Shown here in pieces: positions 52,651-63,719 of a stretch of 64,000 nt of DNA. How positions within the stretch are numbered: position 1 is the stretch's first letter; every line of letters begins with the position of its first letter. A program made the position numbers and the translations under genes. The notes under the pieces were generated by a model. That model saw only the letters and a program-made list of their open reading frames with translations. It did not search any database and was not told where the DNA came from. Source of the DNA: Adenophora triphylla var. japonica (taxonomy: Eukaryota > Streptophyta > Magnoliopsida > Asterales > Campanulaceae); NCBI GenBank assembly GCA_022495995.1, contig JAFEMH010002323.1, positions 62,001 through 126,000 on the forward strand. The letters are read 5' to 3'.

Positions 52651-54449
52651 ATAGTTGTTGAGGCTGGAAAAATCACCATCATACCGGGTCACCGACTTGA
52701 CAGAACAACCTGACTTTTATCACTTAATTAAAGGGCAGTTACAAGAACTATTCAGTAGGAGGGAAATCCGGCCGTTTTAAGCAACAACCAAGGCCAATTT
52801 TAACCGAAAAATAAAGACTCCATCAAAGATATCCGGAAGAGTAGGAAGTATCTTGATTTTTTGTATATATATACAACACATGTAACAACACCCACCACGT
52901 TTAGGATCATATATGCTCAATGTACACTACCAATACTCGACTTCCACCACCATATTAATAATATTCCACCTTTCCAAGGTTTTATGCCGGCGAACAAGTT
53001 GTTCAAGGGCTTTCCTCGTTAAATCCTCCATGTTTACACCTTGGATCTGTATCATCATATTCCACTGTGCCCACTTCCTTTCAAGAACTTGAAAATGCTT
53101 AAATTTGACCAAAATAGTTTAGCATCATCTATGGGAACAATGGTCTTTTGATGATTAGCAAATTTCGAGCGGAATTGCCACCAGGTTGATGATCATAACG
53201 GTAGAATTAGGGTTACTCTCGTGGATCAACGTACAGTGCCACCATCTTCGCGCTTCACACCAGGAGTTGTCCCGACAAAGGCTCTTATGGGGATGTTGCA
53301 ATTACACCAATGGGGCAAAGCGAATTCTGGATTGTGCCAACCTGATGACCCTCCTGACCGATTTGAAGGCAACACATCCTCGATAAGACAGCCGAATCAA
53401 AAGCTAAGCGCCCACACTGCCCTTAACTTCCTCGATCATAGGTGAAGCAACAAACAGCAATCTGAAGAAACATCTTGATCGGTATGAAAGACAACAGGCT
53501 GATCCCTTTTGTCGGAAGCACCAACTAGGAATGGGGCATGCAGCTTGAACAGGATAAAAGCGGGGCCTAAACCTCATTGATAACTCGATGCAATGAAGGT
53601 AAGGATTCACCCCTCCATAGGTACGACTCGTTATGTTCACTCCTATTAAGTTCTTCTAAATTTTAATTATGCTTTTCTGAAACTCTTGTCAACCTGAGCA
53701 TAGGGGAAGTATTGACCATTTTTGTACTTATTCCTAATGTACTTCACCTAGGGACATTTAAGTTGTAAATTAGAACATATTAATATAATAATTTCCTGAT
53801 GTGCCAGTAGTGTATTTTTGTTGAACCATCACACTTACGGTCACCCTAAAAAGGTACTTTCCCTTCTACGATTTGAGGATTTTGCATCCCTCTCTAATTG
53901 CTAAGGTTATCTACACCTTCGCTCGGGATGCACGCTCTTCATACTTTAGCTAAGGTGTAGGTGGGCCAATGTGTCAAGAACGTGTTGATTACCTTATTGC
54001 ACTTAGCTAAATTTATGGAGTCAAGATGATACAAATAGGTTGTAACATCAACATGTTACCACAACGAACAAAAAAAATTATGAATAAAGCTTCTACTCAT
54101 TCTTCCCCTCGTTAAATATTTTAAGGTTGTACCACCAACCTGTTACACCAAAAACCTACTTACTTTACAACCCAAAGTATTTAAAGAAAGTTTAAACCTA
54201 TTCATCAAAGCATCCAAAATCATCCTCCATGTCATCACAAGACATGGGGCAATACCAAAAGCATGCTCAAAAGAACATGCATAAAACCTTACAACCTAAA
54301 ATATCCACCATCTAAAAGTGAGGACAAAACCCTCGGCAAAAATATCAAAGTTAAACAAAACCATAAAATTGTCTTTGAGGAAACCCCCTCACTTAAAAGT
54401 AATAGAGCAAAAAAAAAATCAAACATTGTTTTTTAGGGTACAATTAAAA
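52651..54449. other. Decayed Tat-like remnant, mostly noncoding
   Basis: No domain is certain. ATCATCTATGGGAACAATGG at 53131-53150 resembles the start of the internal region of Tat elements (PBS followed by gag). An open stretch at 53221-53445 could be a gag N-terminus but has no diagnostic motif. 53650-54440 is AT-rich with two phrases about GTTACACC/GTTACCAC and no ORF. Confidence 0.3.
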
Positions 54450-54907
54450 TCATTCCTCACCTGCACCTTCATCCATCTTCTCCTCTTGCGTCTCACCAAC
54501 TTGCTCCACTTTCCCTGCATCTTGCACCTTGGAGTTAACCTCGCTAACCTCATCTCCTGCAATCTTCCTCAAAGCTGCATACTCCTTCTCTAAGTCCCAT
54601 TCAGTATGCTTCCAAGCCTGGTATTCCTTGATCATTTCAATCCTGGCTTCAAAAATAGGCTTCAAAACCTCTGCCATTAACTCGTTACGGAGGGATTCCA
54701 TCTCTTTGTTGTGCCTTCTACTTGACTCGTCCATCCTAACCACCCATTCATCATCCTTTGCTTCAACCTCCTATTTTTTCTTCTTTAGCATGTCCAGAGC
54801 AACCCTGAGGTTTTCTTCCACCACCATCTTGGCTTTGAAGGAAGATTCAGCCTTATCCTTCCATAATTTGACCTCACTGGCCAGTAAACCCGTGGTAGCA
54901 ACAATCT
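54450..54907 (-). pseudogene. Antisense coiled-coil exon of a Tat-like additional ORF
   Basis: The minus-strand exon begins after an acceptor-like TATTTACAG at about 54908. It reads GLLASEVKLWKDKAESSFKA, VALDMLKKKK, a TAG at about 54775, then DESSRRHNKEMESLRNELMA, EYQAWKHTEWDLEKEY and a Glu-rich end EKMDEGAGEE with stop at 54450. The heptad-like pattern and acidic tail resemble 20755-21360. No enzymatic motif. Confidence 0.5.
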
Positions 54908-54970
54908 GTAAATAGGAAGATAGTTAGTGGCAAAAAGTAAAAGCATGAAATAACCTTCACGAGACCAAAA

Positions 54971-55215
54971 TTTTGAAGATTTTTGGGTAGAGCCCTTGTC
55001 ACGACCCTAAGCCTAGGCACCATTTTGGTCACATGTGGTTGCACTCTTCGCTGAGAAAAGATGGCTTACCAGAAGACATCTAGTGGCTGCACTCTTCAGG
55101 CTGCTCGATAGCCAACTTCTCCACGCTCAGCACATCAGATGATGGGACAAACTTTTGAAGATTTTTGGGTAGATCCCTTGTCACGACCCTAAGCCTAGGC
55201 ACCATTTTGGTCACA
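54971..55215 (+). repeat. 63-bp direct repeat spanning the Tekay LTR start
   Basis: 54971-55033 and 55153-55215 are nearly identical (one clear difference, GAGCCC/GATCCC). Each contains 26 bases of flanking DNA and the first 37 bases of the LTR (TGTCACGACCCTAAGCC onward). A 119-base unique spacer lies between them. Confidence 0.88.
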
Positions 55216-57563
55216 CGTGGAGCACGTGGGGGTGGGAGCATTGCATCTCATATTATACATTATGTGTTATTTGGATAAATTGCTAAACTACGTGAATTTA
55301 GATGTTATAAATTAATTTTAAATATATAATGTCTAAATGGAATAAATAGGAATTAATGTAGTGAAGTTACAATATTTGAAATTTTAAATGAAATGTTATA
55401 AAAAAAAGTGTTGAGGAGCTTTAGTGTAATTATAAGTTTAAGGTAGTGGATTGTAGTTAATTGATTCTTGGAGGAGCTAGAGTGTAAATATTCTATATAA
55501 ATCCTTAAAAGCTTCTCTCGAAAGCTTATTTTTCCTTCTGTTAGCTTCTTCATCCTTCTCTCAGTATTACGTTTCATCCTAAACCTAGGGTTACCTTCAG
55601 AAAATTATAACAAATCAACCGTCGATCCATTTCTGGTTATGATTGAATATTATCGATCAGGGAGTCGAGTGGGTCATTTATATCCGATCAAAGTTAATAT
55701 TATTTTTGATATATTTTGGTAAGTTATTATGATTTCCTCCTATAATTGTTCATAATATGTATAAAGATGACATTATGAAGTTATAATTGAGTTTTGTAAA
55801 GGTTGAATCATTTACTTGGTGTTTGGAAATGGATTTTGGTTGAATAAAGTGGTTCTTGGCATGAGTGATTTGGATTGGAAGGGACAAAGATATTATATCT
55901 AGGTTATATGGTCTTATAGGAACATTACAAGTGACTTAGAGTTGTTCTTCTCCTGTTGTTATAGCCGGGAATGAGTTATAAGGGTCTTTTTCCTTGCCTT
56001 GCTGCTGATGGGAAACATCAGCATGAATTCTGGTGTAGGGCATGACTCGTGCCCTGGAGCACGAGTTGTGACCCTCAGTTTGCAGTCGTGATCCCTAGTC
56101 GTGACCATTCATGCAGTCGTGCGGAATTGGGGCACGAGTCGTGCCATGGGGCATGAGTCGTGCCCAGTGCAATTGCCTGTGATCAATTTTCCAAGATTTG
56201 TAAACATTAGCTCCCTCATTCCTTCCTTAGCACAAATTAACTATGATTCTAGTACAATATGAGTACTATACAATGGAGTCTTAAATGGCCCAAAATGATA
56301 AAGGGAATGTCTTTAAATATTGTCCTGAAAATGGTTGGAGTGCATTGTAAATATTTAACCAAAGTTGACCAAACTTGGTAAATTGATATGGAACCTTTAC
56401 CTTTATAGAAGGTATTTAATATTACGACATGGATATGTAGGGCTTACTTGATATAAATTTTGCCCATATGTGATTGCATATTCATAGTTGGATGTGCACA
56501 GAGTGTTTAAATACATGTTGCACTGCTTCATTGGTTTGAACAGGAGTATTAATACCCACTTGTTGGATTGTTGTTATTCAATAGTGTTTAAATATATGTT
56601 GCACTATTGTGATTGGTTTAACATGAGTAGTAGTACCATGTTATGTATTGATATCCCAAAGTGTGGATTTATTTTCAAGTATATATTATGTGCTTGACTG
56701 TGTCGGTATCAGCTGATATGTAGGGGTATAATGGGATACAATCAATTATGGATTTGTTCTATAAGTGATTGAATTACATTATACATGATTCTTTGATAGC
56801 TTCTGTATCGTGCCAAGAGCCTTACAGTTACCTAGTTTCTTATGGTTGATAGCTTCTGCATTGTGCCACAGGCCTTATAGTTAGCTAGTTTCTTATGGTT
56901 ACCAGTGAATATGCCTAAGGCAGTTCACAAATGAGGGGAGTTGGTACCCCCGATGTTATACAACTTATTGGTCAGACGGGAAAGGTAAATTAAGGTAACG
57001 TAATGTGTTTACCGCTTCACCAATGTGATTACGTGCAGCCTGTTTATGTGTTGCATATTATATGGAATTTTGTTGCATCCATAATAGCTTGCTGAGATTT
57101 ATTCTCACCCATTCTCCCTTTATTGTTTTAGATCTCGCTGAGACAGGAGGACCGAACCGGTGAGGCTGGAAAAGAGTTTGGACATCTTTTTGGGCTGTCA
57201 GGGTATGTTATGGTTTAGGAGTTGGGGGTCGTGGTTGTTGTTATTCTTTTTGGAAAAGTTGTATATAAACTTTTATAAATATGTTTTCAGTATGTAATGT
57301 TGTAATTAAACCTGGGATTGATTTTGTTTCAAAGTTGGCTTGTGTAAGCCTTTACAGTTGTAGAGTTTATAACTAAAATAGGTTATGATTTTGAAACTTG
57401 GTTTATATACTACCTCCAGGTGAGGAGGTTATGTTGGTTTTGAAAAAGGGTTGATATACTTTTCAAGTTAATATAAATAAAAGTTTTTAAAAAGAGGTAT
57501 TTTGGGGACCTTCCAGCTTGGGCCACGGGTTTATAGGTCCCAGGTCTGGGAGAGGCTCTCACA
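55179..57563 (+). repeat. 5' LTR of the Tekay element
   Basis: 2385 bp, TGTCACGACC to GGCTCTCACA. Contains the CACGACTCGTG palindrome cluster (56036-56165), the TTGGTCAGACGGGAAAGGTA block near 56970 and the GAGATTTATTCTCACCC block near 57090. Confidence 0.92.
56036..56165 (+). repeat. Palindrome cluster in Tekay 5' LTR
   Basis: GGGCATGACTCGTGCCC, GAGCACGAGTTGTGACC, GGGGCACGAGTCGTGCC and GGGCATGAGTCGTGCCC, with GCAGTCGTGA half-sites between. Confidence 0.8.
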
Positions 57564-57565
57564 GT

Positions 57566-57577
57566 TGGTATCAGAGC
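57566..57577 (+). promoter_or_regulatory. Primer binding site (tRNA-iMet type)
   Basis: TGGTATCAGAGC two bases after the LTR end. Confidence 0.92.
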
Positions 57578-57663
57578 AATTTTTAGAAGTCAAGGGTGGA
57601 TGTCTAGTCTAAGGGGGAGTGTGTGATATCTGACGCCGAGTGTTTAATGCAGGGATTGGTGTA

Positions 57664-58620
57664 ATGGCTGGAACTGGTGATGACCAACAGAGGGATCAAG
57701 GAAATATGGATTATATGGGAGCCGGGGGAAACCAGAATTTTGAAATGATGGCTATGTTCAGGGTATTCCTTCAAAATATGGCAGCTTAGGGATAGGCACA
57801 ACAACAACCTGAGGGAAGGCCAGCATACGGGTTAGAAAAGTTTATCAAAATGGCTCCACCAAGCTATAATGGGGACCCAGATCCAGTGATAGCAGAAAGA
57901 TGGTTGGAAGCTATGAATAAAATCTTTGTGGCAATGGAAAGTTCAGACGAGGAGAAATTCAGATGTGCTGTGTTCAAGTTAGAAGGTCATGCAGAGCACT
58001 GGCGGCAGATACTTAAGGAGAGTTGGGAGCGGGACCACATGCCCCAAACTTGGGGCAACTTCACTAGAAGGTTTAAAGAACATTTCATTCCATTGATCAC
58101 TGGAGACAAGAAAGAGGTTGAGTTTCTGAGGCTTGAGCAGGGGACAATGACAGTGGCCCAGTATTCTGCGAAATTCACAGTGCTGGGGAGGTATTGTCCA
58201 CATTTAGTACCAGATGAAGGAAGGAGAGTCTATAGATTTGTGAAGGAACTGAGAGTGGAGTTACAAAAGCAACTGTTGACACATGATTTCCCTAACTATC
58301 AAGCAGCAGTGAACATGGCTTATAGAATTGAAAATGATATTGAAGAACATCGGGGCAAACCTGAAGGTAGTGGAATCAAGCCCAAGTTTTCAGGCCAGAG
58401 TTCAGGATAGAACAGGGGTCAGCAGAAGCCTCCAACTCCAGGAGTGACTAGAGGAGTAAATGTAACAGTTTCAACTCATCCTGTATCCAGCCAGTTTGGA
58501 ACTGTTTGATATTTTTGCAAGAGAGTGGGACATTCTGAAAACTGCTATTGGAGGAAGCAAGGTAAATGTGTAGATTGTGGAGAAATGGGGCACTACAGGA
58601 AGGATTGTCCTAAATTGCGA
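57664..58620 (+). pseudogene. Tekay gag, broken
   Basis: ATG at 57664 (MAGTGDDQQRDQGN), one frame throughout. Two TAG codons at 57787 and 57793, then the gag core APPSYNGDPDPVIAERWLEA, FKLEGHAEHWRQIL, TWGNFTRRFKEHFIP, QYSAKFTVLGRYCPHLV. TAG at 58408. Zinc knuckles: [14 protein letters not shown] with TGA in place of a preceding residue, and [14 protein letters not shown] (58567-58610). Nucleocapsid of the element. Confidence 0.9.
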
Positions 58621-60087
58621 CGGGGTCCAGTTGTGGGTAACAGACAGCAGGGTGACCAGCCAAGGGGTGGCGCAAAGAGGGATGTAGAAGGGAAGCCTAA
58701 GGAGAGAGTGCAAGGTAGAGTGTTTGCCTTGGGCCGAGGCAAGGTAGATCCCACTGCGGTCATTAGAGGTATAGTCCCTGTCTCAGGGGTCAGGGCTCGT
58801 ATTCTTATCAACCCTGGGTTGTCCCATTCTTATGTGGCATCTCATTTTGCATTCACTTTGCATAAGTTACCTAAGTTGTTGCCTTATGTGCCAGAGGTCT
58901 CTACTCCTGTGGGAGAGTGCCTCAAATCCTCTTTGATTTATCATGATTGTGAGGTGGTCATATGTGGGCATGTATTTCCAGTGGATTTGGTAGAATTACC
59001 AATCCGAGATTTTGATGTTATTTTAGGCATGGACTGGTTGAGGTATTGTCATGCCTTGGCAGACTATCGCAGAAAGCGAGTCACCTTTTCTATGCCTGAT
59101 ATGCCTGTGTTTATATTTGATGCTGATAAGTCTTTATTTGGCATTCATGTTATATCTGCATTAAAGGCTAGAAAGTTGTTATCAAAAGGGTGTGAGGGAT
59201 ACTTGGCATATGTAGTAGACTCTAGTAAGAAGTCTCCCGAGCTATCTCATGTCTCAGTTGTGAATGAGTCTATTGATGTATTCTTTATTAAGTATTCTAT
59301 GCCTCCGGATAGAGAGGTGGAGTTCTTTATTGACTTATTGTCAGGTACTTCACCAATTTCTAAAGCACCTTACAGAATAGCTCCATCTGAGTTAAAAGAG
59401 TTGAAAATTCAGTTGCAGGAATTGTTAGACAGGGGTTTCATTCATCCCAGTGTTTCACCCTGGGGAGCACCAGTTTTGTTTGTCAGGAAGAAGGATGGTA
59501 CATTGAGGTTATGTATTGATTACAGACTGTTGAATCAAGCCACTATCAAAATCAAATATCCTCTTCCTCATATTGATGACTTATTTGATCAACTCCAAGG
59601 TTCTGTAATCTATTCCAAGCTTGACTTGCGTAGCGGATACCATCAGTTGAAAATCAGACCCAATGATATTTCTAAAATAGCCTTCAGAACAAGGTACATC
59701 ATTATGTATTTCTTGTTATGCCTTTTGGGTTTGACCAATGCACCAGCAGTATTTATGGACATGATGAACAGAATTTTCAAGCCCTATCTTGACAGTTTTG
59801 TTGTGGTTTTTATTGATGACATCCTGGTATATTCAAAATCCAGGGAAGACCATGAGAAGCACTTGAGAATTGTTTTATTCGTGCTTCGTGAGAAACAGTT
59901 ATTTGCAATGTTCAGCAAATGTGAGTTTTTGCTTGAACATATTTCTTTCTTGGGCCATGTGGTATCCAGTACTGGTATTGCAGTAGATCCTTTAAAGATT
60001 GAGGTCGTAGTCAACTGGAAACAACCTTCTACAGTGACTGAGGTTCACAGTTTCCTTGGTTTAGCGGGGTATTATCGAATATTATAG
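58621..60087 (+). pseudogene. Tekay protease and reverse transcriptase
   Basis: Same frame as gag. The protease region [20 protein letters not shown] has Asn-Pro-Gly where Asp-Ser/Thr-Gly is needed, so it should be inactive; [10 protein letters not shown] marks its end. [49 protein letters not shown] and catalytic [11 protein letters not shown] are intact. A one-base frameshift at about 60077 (after FLGLAGYYR) moves the rest to another frame. Confidence 0.9.
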
Positions 60088-60827
60088 AGGGATTTTCGAG
60101 GATTGCAACTATGTTGACCAAATTGACCCAGAAGGATATACCATTTGTTTGGGATGCCAAGTGTGAAGCTGGCTTTATTGAGTTGAAAAAGAGATTGACT
60201 TCAGCTCCGATTCTTACACTTCCAGATGGGTGCGAGAATTTTGTTATTTTCAGTGATGCATCCAAAGAAGGATTGGGTTGTGTTCTTATGCAAAATGGGA
60301 AGGTAATTGCGTATGCTTCGAGGAAGTTATCACCAGCGGAGCAGAATTTTCCTACCCATGACATGGAGTTAGCTGCTATTGTTTTTGCATTGCATAAGTG
60401 GAAACACTATTTATATGGTACCAAATTTGAGATATTCACTAATCACAAGAGTCTGAAATATTTGTTTACCCAGAAGGAGTTGAACAACAAACAGAGGCAT
60501 TGGTTGGAGCTTTTGAAGGATTATGATTGTGTCATCTCCTATCATCCGGGGAAGGCTAACATGGTGGCTGATGCTATTTACCGTAAGGCTCATATATCAT
60601 CCTTTATGTCCCGTGACTTGAGAGGTGATATATTATTTGCGAATGTCAGAGCCGTTCCTACTCTATATGGGGATCTTTTGGAAGCTCAGCAGAATGATAC
60701 TGAATTGAAGACAATTTTGGGAAAGTTACAATAGGGAAAGAACGGGGAGTTTAGGTAGAACAAAGATGGGATCTTAACATTTTAAGGTAGGATCTGTGTA
60801 CCTTCTTCCCCATATATCAAAAGGAAT
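60088..60827 (+). pseudogene. Tekay RNase H
   Basis: [20 protein letters not shown] (catalytic Asp), [20 protein letters not shown] (Glu), [12 protein letters not shown] (Asn in place of the usual TDH Asp) and the end [16 protein letters not shown]. Then stops at 60732, 60756 and 60783 before integrase. Confidence 0.85.
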
Positions 60828-62101
60828 GTGTTAGAGGATGGCCATAAATCCCGATTTGCTATTCATTCGGGAAGCACGAAGATGTATCAGGATTTGAAGA
60901 GAGGGTATTGGTGGAATGGTATGAAGAAGGAGATTGCAGAGTTCGTATCAAAGTGCCTGACTTGCCAACAGATCAAAGCTGATCATCAGAGGCCCGCGGG
61001 ATTACTTCAACCACTGGATATTCCGGAATGGAAGTGGGAAGGCATTTATATTGATTTTATGACTGGATTGACTCCTACTTCGAGGAAGATGGATGCTATA
61101 TGGGTGATTATGGATAGACTGACCAAATCAGCTCATTTTCAACCAGTTGCAACCAAGTATTCATTGGAGAGATTGGCTCAGTTGTACATACGTGAGATTG
61201 TGAGACTTCATGGAGTACCTGTCAACATTGTTTTTGATAGGGCTCCGTGATTCACCTTGTGGTTTTGGAGGGCTTTGCATGAACGCTTGGGTTCCAAGTT
61301 GAGTTTTAGCACATCATTTCATCCTCAGACCGATGGGCAGATAGAGAGGACCATTCAGATTCTTGAGGACATGCTACGGGCTTGTGTGATGGACTTTCAT
61401 TCATCATGGGAAGACCATTTGCCTTTAGTGGAATTTGCCTATAATAACAGCTACCAGTCCAGTATTGAGATAACACCATATGAGGCACTGTATGGGAGGG
61501 AATGTAGATCTCAAATGTGTTGGGATGTGGTTGTTGAAGCTAGACTTTGGGGTCTAGACTTGGTTAGAGACTCAATTGAGAAGACCAAGTTAATCCGTGA
61601 TAGATTGAAGACAGCCCAGAGTCGACAGAAGAGCTATGCCGACACTAGAAGAAGGGAGTTATCATTTCAGGTTGGTGCTTTTGTATTCTTGAAGATTTCA
61701 CCAAGATTTGGGATTAAAAGGTTTGCCAACAAAGAGAAGTTGGCTCCTAGATTTGTTGGTCCATTCGAGGTTTTAGAGAAGGTGGGTGAGTTAGCCTATT
61801 GATTGGCTCTACCTCCATCTCTTTTTTCTCTCCATGATGTGTTTCATGTCTCTATGTTGAGGAAGCACTGTTATGATTCCTCTCATGTACTGAGTTCTCC
61901 TCCCGAGGATGTCCAGGCGGATATGACTTACGTGGAGGTACCATTGCGGATTTTGGAGTGGTAGGTCCGAGAATTGCGTAACAAGAGTATTCTTGTGGTG
62001 AAAATTTTGTGGAAAAATCACACCATTGAGGAAGCTACTTGGGAGTTAAAATCTGAGATGAGAGAGAAGTATCATGGTTTATTTGATCGTTCAGGTAATT
62101 G
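60828..62101 (+). pseudogene. Tekay integrase with chromodomain-like C-terminus
   Basis: HHCC: HSGSTKMYQDLKRGYWWNGM, CLTCQQIKADHQ. Core: IYIDFMTGLTP (Asp), IVFDRAP (second Asp present), then TGA at 61248 for an expected Arg, PQTDGQIERTIQILED (Glu). Continues KSYADTRRRELSFQVG to GELAY, TGA at 61801, then LHDVFHVSMLRKH and the chromodomain-like VPLRILEW, TAG, VRELRNKSILVVKILWKNHT, EEATWELKSEM. In chromoviruses this domain directs insertion to chromatin. Confidence 0.9.
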
Positions 62102-62128
62102 AAGTTCAAATTTGGGACAAATTTTATT

Positions 62129-62142
62129 TAAGGGAGAGTGAG
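62129..62142 (+). promoter_or_regulatory. Polypurine tract of the Tekay element
   Basis: AAGGGAGAGTGAG immediately before TGTCACGACC of the 3' LTR. Confidence 0.85.
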
Positions 62143-63559
62143 TGTCACGACCCTAAGCCTAGGCACCATTTTCGTCACACGTGGAGCACGTGGGGGTGGG
62201 GTGCATTGCATCTTATATTATGTATTATGTGTTATCTGGATAAATTGCTAAACTACGTGAATTTAAATGTTATAAATTAATTTTAAATATATAATGTCTA
62301 AATGGAATAAATAGGAATTAATGTAGTGAAGTTACAATATTTGAAATTTTAAATGAAATGTTATAAAAAAAAGTGTTGAGGAGCTTTAGTGTAATTATAA
62401 GTTTAAGGTAGTGGATTGTAGTTAATTGATTCTTGGAGGAGCTAGAGTGTAAATATTCTATATAAATCCTTAAAAGCTTCTCTCGAAAGCTTATTTTTCC
62501 TTCTGTTAGCTTCTTCATCCTTCTCTCAGTATTACGTTTCATCCTAAACCTAGGGTTACCTTCAGAAAATTATAACAAATCAACCATCGATCCGTTTCTG
62601 GTTTTGATTGCATATTATCGATCAGGGAGTCGAGTGGATCATTTAGAGCCAATCAAAGTTAATATTATTTTCAAAACATTTTGGTAACTTATTATGATTT
62701 CCTCTTATAATTGTTCATAATATGTATAAAGATGATATTATGATGTTATAATTGAGTTTTGTAAAGGTTGAATCATTTACTTGGTGTTTGGAAATGGATT
62801 ATGGTTGAATGAAGTGGTTCTTGGCATGAGTAATTTGGATTGGAAAGGACAAAGATGTTATAACTAGGTTATATGGTCTTATGGGAACATTACTAGTGAC
62901 TTAGAGTTGTTCTTCTCCTGTTGTTGTAGCTGGGAATGAGTTATATGGGTCTTTTTCCTTGCCTTGCTGCTGATGGGAAACTTCAGCATGAATTCTGGTG
63001 TAGGGCACGACTCGTGCCCTGGAGCACGAGTCGTGACCCTCAGTTTGCAGTCGTGATCCCTAGTCGTGACCATTCATGTAGTCGTGCGGAATTGGGGCAC
63101 GATTCGTCCCATGGGGCATGAGTCATGCCCAGTGCAGTTGCCTGTGATCAATTTTCCAAGATTTGTAAACATTATCTCCCTCATTCCTTCCTTAGCACAA
63201 ATTAACTATGATTCTAGTACAATATGAGTACTATACAATGGAGTCTTAAATGGCCCAAAATGATAAATGGAAGGTCTTTAAATATTGTCCTGAAAATGGT
63301 TGGAGGGCATTGTAAATATTTAACCAAAGCTGACCAAACTTGGTAAATTGATATGGAACATTTATAGAAGGTGTTTAATATTACGACATGGATATGTAGG
63401 ACTTACTTGATATACATTGTGCCCATATGTGATTGCATATTCATGGTTGGATGTGCACAGAGTGTTTAAATACATGTTGCACTGCTTCATTGGTTTGAAC
63501 AGGAGTATTAATACCCTCTTGTTGGATTGTTGTTATTCAATAGTGTTTAAATATATGTT
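62143..63559 (+). repeat. 3' LTR of the Tekay element, interrupted
   Basis: Matches 55179-56600 closely, including the palindrome cluster at 63000-63130. After AATATATGTT (63559) the expected GCACTATTG is replaced by a foreign LTR. Confidence 0.92.
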
Positions 63560-63590
63560 TGAATGAGCGCTCGCCCGAAAAAAAGAAAAA

Positions 63591-63600
63591 GGAGTCGCCA
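63591..63600 (-). other. PBS-like decamer inside LTR
   Basis: Minus-strand TGGCGACTCC, 31 bases before the LTR end. Confidence 0.6.
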
Positions 63601-63668
63601 CGCCGTTTTCAGAGGAAACATTGAAAACCTTTTATTGTTTAGAGAAAATGGGTTCGGGGGTCAAGTTA

Positions 63669-63719
63669 CGTGTTGGGAAGAACCGAGAGTTCACCCAACA
63701 CGCCTCGTCCGTAGACGAG
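63669..63719 (-). promoter_or_regulatory. Two-hairpin LTR module (copy 3)
   Basis: On the minus strand: stem 1 CTCGTC-TACG-GACGAG (63719-63704), stem 2 CGTGTTGGG/CCCAACACG around a 16-base loop TGAACTC...TTCTT (63702-63669). Followed by TAACTTGACCCCCGAACC. Stem 2 differs from the copy at 26105 at three base pairs, all still paired. Confidence 0.72.

Noticed and set aside
55353..55577. 74-codon minus-strand ORF, identical to one at 62318-62542
   Set aside because: The identity arises because both lie in the two LTRs of the Tekay element; no sign of coding selection.
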